Of a stretch of DNA of 35,978 nt, positions 8,109 through 16,063 are shown one piece after another. Source of the DNA: Rhodococcus sp. H36-A4 (lineage in GTDB: Bacteria; Actinomycetota; Actinomycetes; Mycobacteriales; Mycobacteriaceae); the NCBI RefSeq assembly GCF_027158005.1, contig NZ_JAPVLQ010000014.1, positions 1-35,978 on the forward strand, in the 5' to 3' direction. A model generated the notes under the pieces. The model was not told the DNA's origin. It made no database searches and saw only the letters and a program-made list of their open reading frames with translations. Each line of letters starts with the position of its first letter. Position 1 is the stretch's first letter. The position numbers were made by a program, and so were the translations under genes.

Positions 8109-8804
8109 TCACTCGTGAACCTCGTCCACCTCGACGATTTCCGTCGGTCGGGCCATCTCTTTTCGGTACTGCCAGATGCCGAGTGCGGTGCCCAGTACGA
8201 GCGCGATGATCATCGCGATCAATACCGCCGGTAGTAGCCACGGGACCTGTTCGAGGAAGCTGCCGAAGTAGAAGCCGATGAGCAGCAGCACCGGCGCCCA
8301 GATGATGGCGCCCAGGGTGCTGGCGATCGTGTATTTGCGGTGGTTCATGTTTGCTGCGCCTGCGACCATCGGGCAGAGCGTGCGGACCCACGGAATCCAG
8401 CGAGCGACGAGTACCGCCCAGAAGCCGTGTTTTTCCAGCAGGACATTTACTTTGTGCAAGTTCTTCGTGTTGAGATACTTGCCGTCTTTGCGTGCGACGA
8501 GCTTGGAGCCGGTGCGGTGGCCGATGACGTATCCGGCTTGATTTCCGGCGATCGCCGCGATCATCGCGCCCACCGACAGTGCCCAGATGTGCCCGACTCC
8601 GGAAGAGTGTGTGGCCATGACGATTCCTGCGGTGACGAGCATCGAGTCACCGGGAAGGAACAGGCCGATGATGACAGCGCATTCGAGGAACACGAAGGCG
8701 ACGACGATGATCCATACGACAAGAGGACCGGCAGTGGTGAGCGGCCCGAAACTTCCCATTGCCGTTAGCGTCTCGGACGCTTGTACGTTGATCTGGCCGA
8801 TCAT
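8109..8804 (-). CDS. DedA-family membrane protein
   Basis: A 231-residue polytopic protein. DedA landmarks are ECAVIIGLFLPGDSMLVTAG (E and the FLPGD re-entrant loop), AGNQAGYVIGHRTG, and FWAVLVARWIPWVRTLCPMVAGAANM (the R-x-P---R-x--P--AG signature). DedA proteins belong to the DedA/VTT lipid-scramblase-like superfamily; members promote undecaprenyl-phosphate or phospholipid flipping and envelope homeostasis. It is the second of two tandem paralogs on the same strand, 15 bp apart, probably one operon. The position next to fba matches Rv0364. Confidence 0.9.
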   Translation of the reverse strand: MIGQINVQASETLTAMGSFGPLTTAGPLVVWIIVVAFVFLECAVIIGLFLPGDSMLVTAGIVMATHSSGVGHIWALSVGAMIAAIAGNQAGYVIGHRTGSKLVARKDGKYLNTKNLHKVNVLLEKHGFWAVLVARWIPWVRTLCPMVAGAANMNHRKYTIASTLGAIIWAPVLLLIGFYFGSFLEQVPWLLPAVLIAMIIALVLGTALGIWQYRKEMARPTEIVEVDEVHE

Positions 8805-8819
8805 GCGCGACGCACCATG

Positions 8820-9557
8820 TCAGGAAGTGGCGTCCCTCTGCGATTCGATCGACTCGGTCGCTTCGGCCAACGGAGTCTTGCGTGCCTTGATCATCCGTTT
8901 GCCGACCTCGATGACGATCGGCAACACCGAGACGAGAACGATGATGATGAAGATGATGTCGACGTGCTCGCGAATGAAATCGATCTGGCCGAGCAGGTAG
9001 CCGAGCATCGTCACACCTGCACCCCAGAGGATGCCTCCGACGATGTTGTAGGTCAGGAACAGCGAATACTTCATCTTCGACGCACCCGCGACGACGGGGG
9101 CAAAAGTGCGAACGATCGGAACGAAGCGCGCGAGGATGATGGTGATAGGCCCGTGTTTTTCGAAGAATGCATGCGACTCGTCGATGTATTTCTTCTTGAA
9201 GAAGCGCGCATCGTTGGATTTGAAGAGGGCGGTACCGCCCTTGGAGCCGATGAAGAACCCCACCTGGTCACCGAGGATCGCGGCGATGGGAATCAAGATC
9301 AGCAAGAGCCAGATAGGTGCGAACGGCTCGATGTCCGTCGACTTGGAGGCCGCGATCAGCCCTGCTGTGAACAGCAGTGAATCACCGGGTAGCAGGGGAA
9401 ACAGCAACCCCGATTCGATGAAAACGACTAGCAACAATCCGACCAACACCCAGGTGCCGAACGAATTGAGCAGGTTGACCGGATCGAGGAACCCGGGCAG
9501 CAAAGCCAGGTTGGTCGTCACGGATTCCGAGGCGGCATTGAAACTCACGGCGCTCAC
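8820..9557 (-). CDS. DedA-family membrane protein (tandem paralog)
   Basis: A 245-residue DedA protein. It has FIESGLLFPLLPGDSLLFTA, GDQVGFFIGSKGG, and ILARFVPIVRTFAPVVAGASKM. It is clearly diverged from the downstream DedA paralog, so this is not a recent duplication. The first residues are polar, then a helix begins at FGTWVLVGLLLVVF. The start ATG faces the fba promoter region across a 217-bp gap in which nothing else is evident. Confidence 0.9.
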   Translation of the reverse strand: MSAVSFNAASESVTTNLALLPGFLDPVNLLNSFGTWVLVGLLLVVFIESGLLFPLLPGDSLLFTAGLIAASKSTDIEPFAPIWLLLILIPIAAILGDQVGFFIGSKGGTALFKSNDARFFKKKYIDESHAFFEKHGPITIILARFVPIVRTFAPVVAGASKMKYSLFLTYNIVGGILWGAGVTMLGYLLGQIDFIREHVDIIFIIIVLVSVLPIVIEVGKRMIKARKTPLAEATESIESQRDATS

Positions 9558-9774
9558 ACTACCGGCCGAACCTGGGAGAACCTGAACAACAGGTTTCGAC
9601 CACCGGATACGGGGCTGTCCGATTAGTCGCGATCGATTTCAGAGACCCTGCGACGGGTGTTGGTGGGTCCCGGGCGACACAGCGCCGTCGAGTTGCCATA
9701 CTGCAGAGGACACACGGCGCGCGCCGCTACGCGTGAGCGCTCGCCGATCGACTCTTTACATGGAGGAATCCGCC

Positions 9775-10815
9775 GTGCCGATCGCAACTCCCGAGGTCTA
9801 CGCCGAGATGCTTGGCCGGGCGAAGGAACACCAATTCGCATTTCCGGCTATCAACTGCGTAGGTTCCGAGTCCGTCAATGCCGCCATCAAAGGCTTCGCC
9901 GATGCAGGTAGCGACGGCATCATTCAGTTCTCGACGGGCGGCGCCGAGTTCGCGTCGGGCCTGGGGATCAAGGACATGGTCACCGGCGCGGCAGCCCTCG
10001 CCGAGTTCGCTCACGTGGTCGCTGCGCGATACGACGTCACCATCGCGCTGCACACCGATCACTGCCCGAAGGACAAGCTCGACACCTACGTACGTCCGCT
10101 GATCGCCCTGTCCCAGGAGCGCGTCGACGCGGGCAAGAACCCGCTCTTTCAGTCGCACATGTGGGACGGTTCCGCGATCGCGATCGATGAGAACCTCGAG
10201 ATCGCCAAGGAGCTGCTTGCCCTCTCAGCGGCAGCACGCATCATCCTCGAGATCGAAATCGGCGTCGTCGGCGGCGAAGAAGACGGCGTAGAGGCCGAGA
10301 TCAACGACAAGCTCTACACCTCGAACGAGGATTTCCTCAAGACCGTCGAAGCCCTCGGTGCCGGCGACGCGGGATCGCGTTACCTGCTCGCAGCAACGTT
10401 CGGCAACGTGCACGGCGTCTACAAGCCGGGCAACGTCAAGCTGAAGCCTTCGGTGCTCGCCGACGGCCAGAAGGTCGCGTCGGAGCACCTTGGTCTTGCC
10501 GAGGGTTCCAAGCCGTTCGACTTCGTCTTTCACGGTGGATCGGGTTCGGCGAAGAGTGAGATCGAAGAGGCACTCGGTTACGGCGTCGTCAAGATGAACG
10601 TCGACACCGATACCCAGTACGCATTCAGTCGGCCGATCGCCGGGCACTTCTTCAGCAACTACGACGGCGTCCTGAAGGTCGACGGCGAGGTCGGCAACAA
10701 GAAGGTCTACGACCCCCGCAGTTACCTGAAGAAGGCCGAAGCAGGGATGACCGCTCGCGTCATCGAGGCGTGCAACGACCTGAAGTCCGCCGGCCGAAGC
10801 GTGTCTGCCGGATAA
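9775..10815 (+). CDS. fba: Class II fructose-bisphosphate aldolase
   Basis: A 346-residue zinc-dependent aldolase of glycolysis and gluconeogenesis; it interconverts fructose 1,6-bisphosphate with DHAP and glyceraldehyde 3-phosphate in the cytosol. Visible are the catalytic Asp and zinc His in LHTDHCPKDK, the zinc ligand region ILEIEIGVVGGEEDG, TFGNVHGVYKPG, and the phosphate-binding FHGGSGS and KMNVDTDTQYAF. The GTG at 9775 is the start: a strong GGAGG lies eight bases upstream and the protein then begins VPIATPEVYAEML, the normal N-terminus. An upstream ATG in frame would only add 14 residues across the ribosome site. Confidence 0.97.
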   Translation: MPIATPEVYAEMLGRAKEHQFAFPAINCVGSESVNAAIKGFADAGSDGIIQFSTGGAEFASGLGIKDMVTGAAALAEFAHVVAARYDVTIALHTDHCPKDKLDTYVRPLIALSQERVDAGKNPLFQSHMWDGSAIAIDENLEIAKELLALSAAARIILEIEIGVVGGEEDGVEAEINDKLYTSNEDFLKTVEALGAGDAGSRYLLAATFGNVHGVYKPGNVKLKPSVLADGQKVASEHLGLAEGSKPFDFVFHGGSGSAKSEIEEALGYGVVKMNVDTDTQYAFSRPIAGHFFSNYDGVLKVDGEVGNKKVYDPRSYLKKAEAGMTARVIEACNDLKSAGRSVSAG

Positions 10816-10831
10816 AACCCACTCTCGACCG

Positions 10832-10869
10832 ACTCGGCCCCTCAACGCGCGTTCGTTGCGGGGCCGAGT
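10832..10869 (+). terminator. fba 3' hairpin
   Basis: A 16-bp stem with one mismatch (10832-10847 with 10854-10869), a six-base loop and a GC-rich base (ACTCGGCCCC pairing with GGGGCCGAGT), 17 bp after the fba stop. There is no T-run after it, as is common for actinobacterial terminators. Confidence 0.6.
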
Positions 10870-10881
10870 GCTGGGCGTGCT

Positions 10882-10980
10882 CAGGGGTGCCACTGCGTGC
10901 TCAGGGGGGCGTTACGGCGTGGCACAGGGGTAGCCACTGCGTAATCAGGGGTAGCCACTGTGTGATCAGGGGCTACTCGG
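10882..10980. repeat. Degenerate ~21-bp tandem repeat
   Basis: Four units each start with CAGGGG and most continue (TA)GCCACTG-GT. They begin at 10882, 10902, 10925 and 10946, and a partial fifth begins at 10967 and runs into the 3' end of the Rv0361-like gene. The units at 10925 and 10946 differ at only two positions. They fill the space between the fba terminator and the convergent gene. Confidence 0.55.
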
Positions 10981-11764
10981 GGGGTGCGGGGCTACTCGGG
11001 CTGCAGACTTTCCACACATCGCCGTCACGGCGCAGGTCGAAGGTGCGGGGTGAGGTGTCGGCGGGATTGGCCGCAGTGTGCGCAAGGACCTGCGCAATCG
11101 CGGTGTCGCCGGTCACCTGAACGGCGTCGACGCTTTCCACGACCGGAACATTGCCCTGCTCCACAGCAATGCGGTGGACGTCGGCGAAATCGGCGTCCGG
11201 AATATCGCGGTAGAAGGTGGCAAGTTCGCCGCACGAGGCGCTGCGGAGAGTCGCCAGATCTCCGGTGCTCAATGCTTGCGTGAACGATTGGATCGACGTT
11301 CTGATCTGCGCATCGGCCGAACTGCCCTCGTCGTCGCGCGAGAGGTAGGCAAATCCCGCGACGCCGATGGCGACGATCAGGACCAACGCACCCACGAGCG
11401 CGGCAATCCATTTTCTGCTCTCGGACTTCCGCGACGGAGTGCTCGGCGTCGGTTCGATGCGCTGGGGCCGTACTTGCGGCTGCGAGAGCTCACCACGCGC
11501 GGGGATGCGTCGCGGTGCAGCCGGCGGTCGGGCAGCGGGCGTGGCGCCGGAGGGCTTCACGGTCGACGGCGCCGGGTGGGGATGCTCGGTAGCCGGGGGC
11601 ACCTTGGCAAGGGCGGTGGTCTCCGCTTCGGACGGATCAGGAGCAGCAGGAGGCGGGGTCTTCTGTGTCGGCGGCTGCTTCGCGGCCGGTGGTTCTTGTT
11701 TGCGAATCGCCTCGGTGGCGGGCGCTTCGCCCACCTCGTTCGACTTGTCCTGCTGATCCGACAC
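10973..11764 (-). CDS. Rv0361-like single-pass membrane protein
   Basis: A 263-residue protein. About 135 N-terminal residues are Pro/Ala/Glu-rich and probably disordered and cytosolic. One membrane helix (WIAALVGALVLIVAIGVAGFAYL) follows. The extracytoplasmic domain of about 110 residues (IQSFTQALSTGDLATLRSAS through FDLRRDGDVWKVC) looks like the NTF2/lumazine-binding-like fold of mycobacterial membrane proteins. The GTG at 11764 has GGGAG six bases upstream; the frame is open further upstream but that stretch lacks family character. The position beside fba and DUF3151 matches Rv0361. The function is unknown. Confidence 0.75.
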   Translation of the reverse strand: MSDQQDKSNEVGEAPATEAIRKQEPPAAKQPPTQKTPPPAAPDPSEAETTALAKVPPATEHPHPAPSTVKPSGATPAARPPAAPRRIPARGELSQPQVRPQRIEPTPSTPSRKSESRKWIAALVGALVLIVAIGVAGFAYLSRDDEGSSADAQIRTSIQSFTQALSTGDLATLRSASCGELATFYRDIPDADFADVHRIAVEQGNVPVVESVDAVQVTGDTAIAQVLAHTAANPADTSPRTFDLRRDGDVWKVCSPSSPAPPE

Positions 11765-11865
11765 CCTGTTCTCCCAACTGACCGGACTGTGCGATGCAGA
11801 CGAGCCTAGCGAGCGGAAGGGTGGGTGGACGCACGCGCGCAGAGTGTCGGGGCACAATGGTGCCC

Positions 11866-12282
11866 ATGACTTCTTTCGGTGACCTGCTTGGACCGCAGCC
11901 GACGCTCTTGCCTGGAGACGAAGAGGCCGAGTCGGCGCTTCTGAATCACGAGGACCCGGCAAAGGTGGCTGCCGACAATCCGACAGCCTCGATTGCCTGG
12001 GCATATTTGGCGGAAAATGCTTCGACCGCTGGACAGACGATCACCGCCTACGCTTATGCGCGCACCGGCTACCACCGCGGACTCGATCAGCTGCGTCGCA
12101 ACGGATGGAAGGGGTTCGGGCCGGTCCCGTACAACCATGAGCCGAACCGAGGATTCCTCCGATGCGTCGCCGTTCTTGCAAAGGCTGCGCGCGATATCGG
12201 CGAGAACGACGAGTACGCCCGCTGCCTCGACCTCCTGGAAGACTGCGACCCTAAAGCTGCGGACGCGCTCGGCCTCGGCTGA
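11866..12282 (+). CDS. DUF3151 family protein (Rv0360c-like)
   Basis: A 138-residue soluble protein of the actinobacterial DUF3151 family. It has TLLPGDEEAESAL, a TPR-like helical middle (IAWAYLAENA, AYAYARTGYHRGLDQLRRNGW) and the signature GFGPVPYNHEPNRGFLRC. The function is not established. The ATG at 11866 is chosen because it gives MTSFGDLLGPQP, the family N-terminus. It runs divergently from the Rv0361-like gene, as in Mycobacterium. Confidence 0.85.
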   Translation: MTSFGDLLGPQPTLLPGDEEAESALLNHEDPAKVAADNPTASIAWAYLAENASTAGQTITAYAYARTGYHRGLDQLRRNGWKGFGPVPYNHEPNRGFLRCVAVLAKAARDIGENDEYARCLDLLEDCDPKAADALGLG

Positions 12283-12352
12283 TCGCTTTCGCCCGACGGC
12301 AAAGCGTGGCAGGGCTCGGCTGAAGAGCGGACGTCTCCGGCTCCAGTCTTCG

Positions 12353-13417
12353 TTGTTGCCGATCATTCAGTGTGCTTTGGCTGCCGGTGTCGCCTGGTTT
12401 GTCGCAACCGACATCGTCGGACATCCGACTCCGTTCTTCGCGCCGATTGCGGCCGTCATCTCGCTCGGCCTCTCACTGGGGTCCAGGTTGCGGCGTTCGG
12501 CGGAACTGGTTGTAGGCGTCACTCTGGGAATCGGTGTCGGCGACCTGTTCATTTCGGCGATCGGCAGCGGCCCCTGGCAGCTCGCTCTGGTCGTGGCACT
12601 CGCGATGGCGGCCGCGGTGTTTCTCGACGGCGGTCCAATTTTTGCGATGCAGGCAGGCTCCTCGGCCGTACTCGTCGCGACGCTCATTCCACCCGGAAAC
12701 ACCGGTGGAATCGACCGGATGGTCGACGCGTTGGTCGGCGGTCTCGTCGCGATCGCGATCGTCGCACTGATTCCGACTCATCCAGTGTGGCGGGCGCGCA
12801 AGGATGCGGCGAAGATTCTGAAAACGGCCTCGGATGTGCTGCAGAAGGTGGCCGACGGTCTCGTTGCCAACGACCCGAAGCCCATCGAGGAAGCGTTGAA
12901 GAAGGCGCGTGCGACGCAGTCCGATATCGACACTCTGCGCAGTGAACTGAAGGGCGGTCGAGAGATCGCGCGGATCTCACCGTTGTACTGGCGGCAACGC
13001 AACCGTCTCGCGAGTCTGGCCAAGACAGCTGATCCGCTCGACAATGCCGTACGCAACATTCGGGTGCTCGCTCGGCGGTCACTGTCGTTGGTGCGTGACG
13101 ACGAGATACTCGATCCGCGACTCGTCGACGAGGTCGAGAAGCTCTCGCAAGCGGTGGATGTGTTGCGACGGATGATTCTCGCCGATCCCGGGCGGCGTCC
13201 CGACGCGGCCGACGCGGCGCGGGCGCTGCGGTCGGTCGCATCCGGTGCGAAACCTGAACTGATCGACAATGCTGGTCTGTCCGCGACGGTGGTGTTGGCT
13301 CAGTTGCGGTCGATCATCGTCGATCTGCTGCAGGTGGCCGGTCTGAAGCGAATATCGGCTCTTGCAACGCTGCCGCCGACCGTCGAGAAGCCGAGTGTGA
13401 CCCCGGACGTGCTGTAA
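12353..13417 (+). CDS. FUSC-family (aromatic acid exporter-like) membrane protein
   Basis: About 354 residues with an N-terminal membrane domain of roughly six helices (CALAAGVAWFVATDIVG, PFFAPIAAVISLGLSLG, RSAELVVGVTLGIGVGDL, and a final GGLVAIAIVALIP). A long helical cytosolic tail follows. The sequence PFFAPIAAVISLG and the arrangement match FUSC/YccC-type proteins. The start is unclear. The frame is open from 11993, but between the DUF3151 stop and 12353 there is no ATG or GTG in frame, although the segment KSGRLRLQSS just before the first helix looks like real family sequence. I give the TTG at 12353. An ATG at 12137 inside DUF3151 is the other option. Confidence 0.7.
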   Translation: MLPIIQCALAAGVAWFVATDIVGHPTPFFAPIAAVISLGLSLGSRLRRSAELVVGVTLGIGVGDLFISAIGSGPWQLALVVALAMAAAVFLDGGPIFAMQAGSSAVLVATLIPPGNTGGIDRMVDALVGGLVAIAIVALIPTHPVWRARKDAAKILKTASDVLQKVADGLVANDPKPIEEALKKARATQSDIDTLRSELKGGREIARISPLYWRQRNRLASLAKTADPLDNAVRNIRVLARRSLSLVRDDEILDPRLVDEVEKLSQAVDVLRRMILADPGRRPDAADAARALRSVASGAKPELIDNAGLSATVVLAQLRSIIVDLLQVAGLKRISALATLPPTVEKPSVTPDVL

Positions 13418-13435
13418 GGGGACGACCCCGTTGCA

Positions 13436-13457
13436 CATATGCGTATGCACGCATATG
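13436..13457. promoter_or_regulatory. Palindromic operator, ArsR/SmtB-like, before the CDF gene
   Basis: CATATGCGT (13436-13444) and ACGCATATG (13449-13457) are perfect reverse complements around ATGC. The AT-rich ATATG ends and the 22-bp span resemble operators of metal-sensing ArsR/SmtB repressors. It lies 32 bp before the ATG of a metal exporter, where a bound repressor would block transcription. No ArsR gene lies next to it, so a regulator acting in trans is implied. Confidence 0.6.
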
Positions 13458-13489
13458 GTGAGGTCGAATCGAACGACCGGAGGGGAACC

Positions 13490-14416
13490 ATGGGCGCGGG
13501 GCACGGACACAGTCATGGCATGGCGGGATCCCCGCAGGCTGTAGGCCCGTCTAGCGGTCGGATCCGCAAGATGTTCATTGCGCTGGCGATCCTCGTGGTA
13601 TTTCTCATCGTCGAGGCCACGGTGGCGTTGTCGATCAACTCGCTAGGTCTGCTGGCAGATGCCGGCCACATGCTCACCGACGTGCTCGGAATGTCGATGG
13701 GATTGATCGCCCTTCTGCTGGCCCGTAAGGGGAGCGCCGTCGCCGCTCGGACTTTCGGATGGCACCGCGCCGAAGTCCTCACCGCGATTGCCAACGCAGT
13801 CCTACTCCTCGGTGTCGCGGCGTTCATCATGTACGAGGCCATCGGCCGAATCGGCGATGCGCCCGACATCCCCGGGCTGGCGATGATCCTGACGGCCGCG
13901 GCCGGCCTCGTAGCCAATCTCGTTGTCATGCTTCTCATTCGCGGCGATGCCAAAGACAGTATCGCGGTACGCGGTGCATACATGGAAGTGCTGGCCGATG
14001 CAGTCGGCAGCGTCGGCGTCCTCATCGCCGGTGTGCTTCTGCTGGTCTTCGATTGGACGTGGGCGGACGTCGTCATCGGTGTGCTCATCTCGCTGTGGGT
14101 AGTTCCGCGTGCACTCAAGCTGGCCGGGTCCGCGTTGCGCATCCTGACGCAAGCTAGCCCCGGACATGTCGACGTCGAAGCCGTCGAAGCGGATCTCGCT
14201 GCTCTTCCCGGCGTCGTCGGAGTGCACGATCTCCATATCTGGACGCTCACCACAGGTATGGACGTCGCGACGGTTCACCTCGAGTGTGATGGCTCCGGTT
14301 CGGTACTGCTACAGCGCGCAAAAGCAGTGCTGACGACCTACGGTCTCGATCACGCAACCGTCCAGGTGGAGCCGAGTGCTCAGGGCGCGATGTGCAAGGA
14401 CGAACTCACCTGGTGA
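13490..14416 (+). CDS. Cation diffusion facilitator (CDF) metal exporter
   Basis: A 308-residue membrane antiporter that exports divalent metal (zinc-type) in exchange for protons. The N-terminus is His-rich (GAGHGHSHG), followed by six predicted helices. The helix II metal site is intact (LLADAGHMLTDVLG). In helix V the usual HxxxD is ExxxD (GAYMEVLADAVGS), a variant that may alter metal preference. The C-terminal cytosolic domain has GVHDLHIWTLTTGMDVATVH, the dimeric metal-binding fold. The ATG at 13490 has a strong GGAGGGG just upstream. The palindrome before it suggests metal-responsive control. The 3' end overlaps the convergent gene by 11 bp. Confidence 0.92.
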   Translation: MGAGHGHSHGMAGSPQAVGPSSGRIRKMFIALAILVVFLIVEATVALSINSLGLLADAGHMLTDVLGMSMGLIALLLARKGSAVAARTFGWHRAEVLTAIANAVLLLGVAAFIMYEAIGRIGDAPDIPGLAMILTAAAGLVANLVVMLLIRGDAKDSIAVRGAYMEVLADAVGSVGVLIAGVLLLVFDWTWADVVIGVLISLWVVPRALKLAGSALRILTQASPGHVDVEAVEADLAALPGVVGVHDLHIWTLTTGMDVATVHLECDGSGSVLLQRAKAVLTTYGLDHATVQVEPSAQGAMCKDELTW

Positions 14417-14873
14417 AAGTCCGCACCGGAGCGCCCGGCTTCCACAGTCGAATCTTCAACTGGTCCTCGACTACCTCCGTCAGGACGACCTCGGTGATAT
14501 CGAGATCGAAGACGTTGTAGGGGGACAGTTCGGGCGGTGCCGCGCCGAATATCTTCTGCAGCGCTTCGGGATCCACGAGTTCGACGGCGAGCCCCGAGAT
14601 TTTTGCGTCGCCACCCTCCATCGAATGATGTCCTGGGTTGGTGTGGATCGCATACCGCGGATCACGCTGTAGGTCGAGCGCTTTGAGGGCATTGAGCATC
14701 GATCCGAGTCTCAACGTTCCATTGTCGAGAAATTCAACCTCGGTACCACTGACTCGCGGTGAACCGTCTGCGCGGAGCGTCGCCAGCACATGATGCTTGT
14801 GTGCGCCGAATCTGGCGGCGACGGCCGTAGCCAGCTCCGGTGCCGCGCTCTCGAATTCTCGCCAAGTGGCCAT
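14406..14873 (-). CDS. Pyridoxamine 5'-phosphate oxidase-fold flavin/F420-binding protein
   Basis: A 155-residue split-barrel protein. The pattern HHVLATLRADGSPRVSGTEVEFLDNGTLRLGSM, then DPRYAIHTNP and, near the end, KIRLWKPG is typical of actinobacterial PNPOx-like proteins, many of which bind FMN or F420. The exact cofactor and substrate cannot be told. The ATG at 14871-14873 gives MATWREFESAAPELA, a common family start; the in-frame start at 14903 would add ten residues. The 162-bp gap to the TauE gene holds no other gene that I can see. Confidence 0.75.
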   Translation of the reverse strand: MATWREFESAAPELATAVAARFGAHKHHVLATLRADGSPRVSGTEVEFLDNGTLRLGSMLNALKALDLQRDPRYAIHTNPGHHSMEGGDAKISGLAVELVDPEALQKIFGAAPPELSPYNVFDLDITEVVLTEVVEDQLKIRLWKPGAPVRTFTR

Positions 14874-15065
14874 GGACCAAGTATGCAACGCTCTTGGTCT
14901 CACGAGAAGTGGCGTTTACGGCACCGACACCGCTTCCCGACGTTTCACCTCGCGGTGAGGCAGCATGTTCAGGTCTGACGCATCTTCTATGCGTTGCTCG
15001 GCATCCCCTGACACTTCGGTCGAGGCGTCTCCGACCCTGGAGTTCTCGTCGGTATAGGGCCACTG

Positions 15066-15794
15066 CTAAGCCGTCGCGATAGTGAGCGCGCCGGCGATTA
15101 CCACCAGCACGACGGTAGCTGATCGAAAAGTTCTGACGGACAACCTTTTTGCGATCGACATTCCGACCCAGTTGAAGAGCATCCCGCTTGCGATACAGCC
15201 GAGGATCATCGGCAACATCGCGACAGGCTGCACGTCGGTGTAACCCCACAACAGGGCCAGCGAGAGTGTGTTGGTGACGACGAAGTAACCGGCGAGATCG
15301 GCGATGAAGCTCATCGGCGGCAACTTCGCTCTGCTGAGCAGCAGCACTACGGGAGGTCCGTTCAAAGATGTCGTGGTGCTGAGGTATCCACCGATCGAGC
15401 CCACCATCACATTCGCCGCCCGCGAAGGAGGCTTCGGATCCTTCGCCAAAGGCAATGCCATCACCAGTCCGCACAGCATAGTAATCACACCGGCCGCCGG
15501 TTTGAGATATTGCTCGGGAAGCATGTTGACAGTGAAGACGCCGAGCCAGGCCCCGGGGAGGCTTGCCCCGCCAATGAGTGCAACTCGGAGCCAGTCGATG
15601 TGCGCACGCAGTTGATAGGCGACCGCAACCCTGGTCACCAGTCCGACGATCAGGTTGACGACGACGATTTCGGGCACACCGATTCCGGCGATCAGCATGA
15701 GCGGTGTCGCGATCAGTGACGTCCCGAAGCCTGTCGCGCCACCGATGATCGAGGCGACACCCATGCAGAGCATCGCGGCTACCACCATAGTCAC
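15066..15794 (-). CDS. TauE/SafE-family sulfite/organosulfonate exporter-like permease
   Basis: A 242-residue permease with about eight helices. The repeated motif G-ATGFG-SLIATPL (GGATGFGTSLIATPLMLIAGI) near the N-terminus and the second-half counterpart GGYLSTTTSLNGPPVVLLL are the hallmark of TauE/SafE (PF01925). Members export sulfite, sulfoacetate or related anions; the substrate here is unknown. The start is GTG at 15794, with an in-frame ATG two codons further in. A 7-bp inverted repeat (15781-15787 and 15796-15802) straddles the start. The gene stands alone. Confidence 0.85.
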   Translation of the reverse strand: MTMVVAAMLCMGVASIIGGATGFGTSLIATPLMLIAGIGVPEIVVVNLIVGLVTRVAVAYQLRAHIDWLRVALIGGASLPGAWLGVFTVNMLPEQYLKPAAGVITMLCGLVMALPLAKDPKPPSRAANVMVGSIGGYLSTTTSLNGPPVVLLLSRAKLPPMSFIADLAGYFVVTNTLSLALLWGYTDVQPVAMLPMILGCIASGMLFNWVGMSIAKRLSVRTFRSATVVLVVIAGALTIATA

Positions 15795-15991
15795 CTGGTG
15801 GTCTCATCTGCTGTTGCCGTTGTTGCGCGCATGGACGCAAACCTACCGGCGTGAAAGCTCGAGGCTAGTCTGGATATTCCCAGTTCAGCAAGGTGCTCGG
15901 TCATATCCGCCCGAAAAGTGCTCGGTACTACCGCGACCCCTACCGTACCGTCACGAAACCCTGACATCGGTACATGGAAGACGCTGACGTG

Positions 15992-16019
15992 TTGATTTAA
16001 TAAGAATAAACTTTACAAT
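15992..16019 (+). promoter_or_regulatory. Promoter-like AT-rich element before the truncated amidohydrolase
   Basis: TTGATT (15992-15997) and TACAAT (16014-16019) are spaced by 16 bp in an AT-rich stretch (TTGATTTAATAAGAATAAAC), which stands out in this high-GC window. The amidohydrolase ATG lies 44 bp further on. The fit to the sigma-70-type consensus is good by eye; activity is untested. The rest of the 269-bp gap from the TauE gene shows no gene. Confidence 0.45.
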
Positions 16020-16063
16020 CGTGCGGTAGATCACCTTCGCCCCACCGTTAATTTGGAGATCAC

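Noticed and set aside
15781..15802. 7-bp inverted repeat (ACCACCA / TGGTGGT) over the TauE start codon
   Set aside because: It could be an operator, but half of it is coding sequence and short repeats of this kind arise by chance. Not listed as a separate site.
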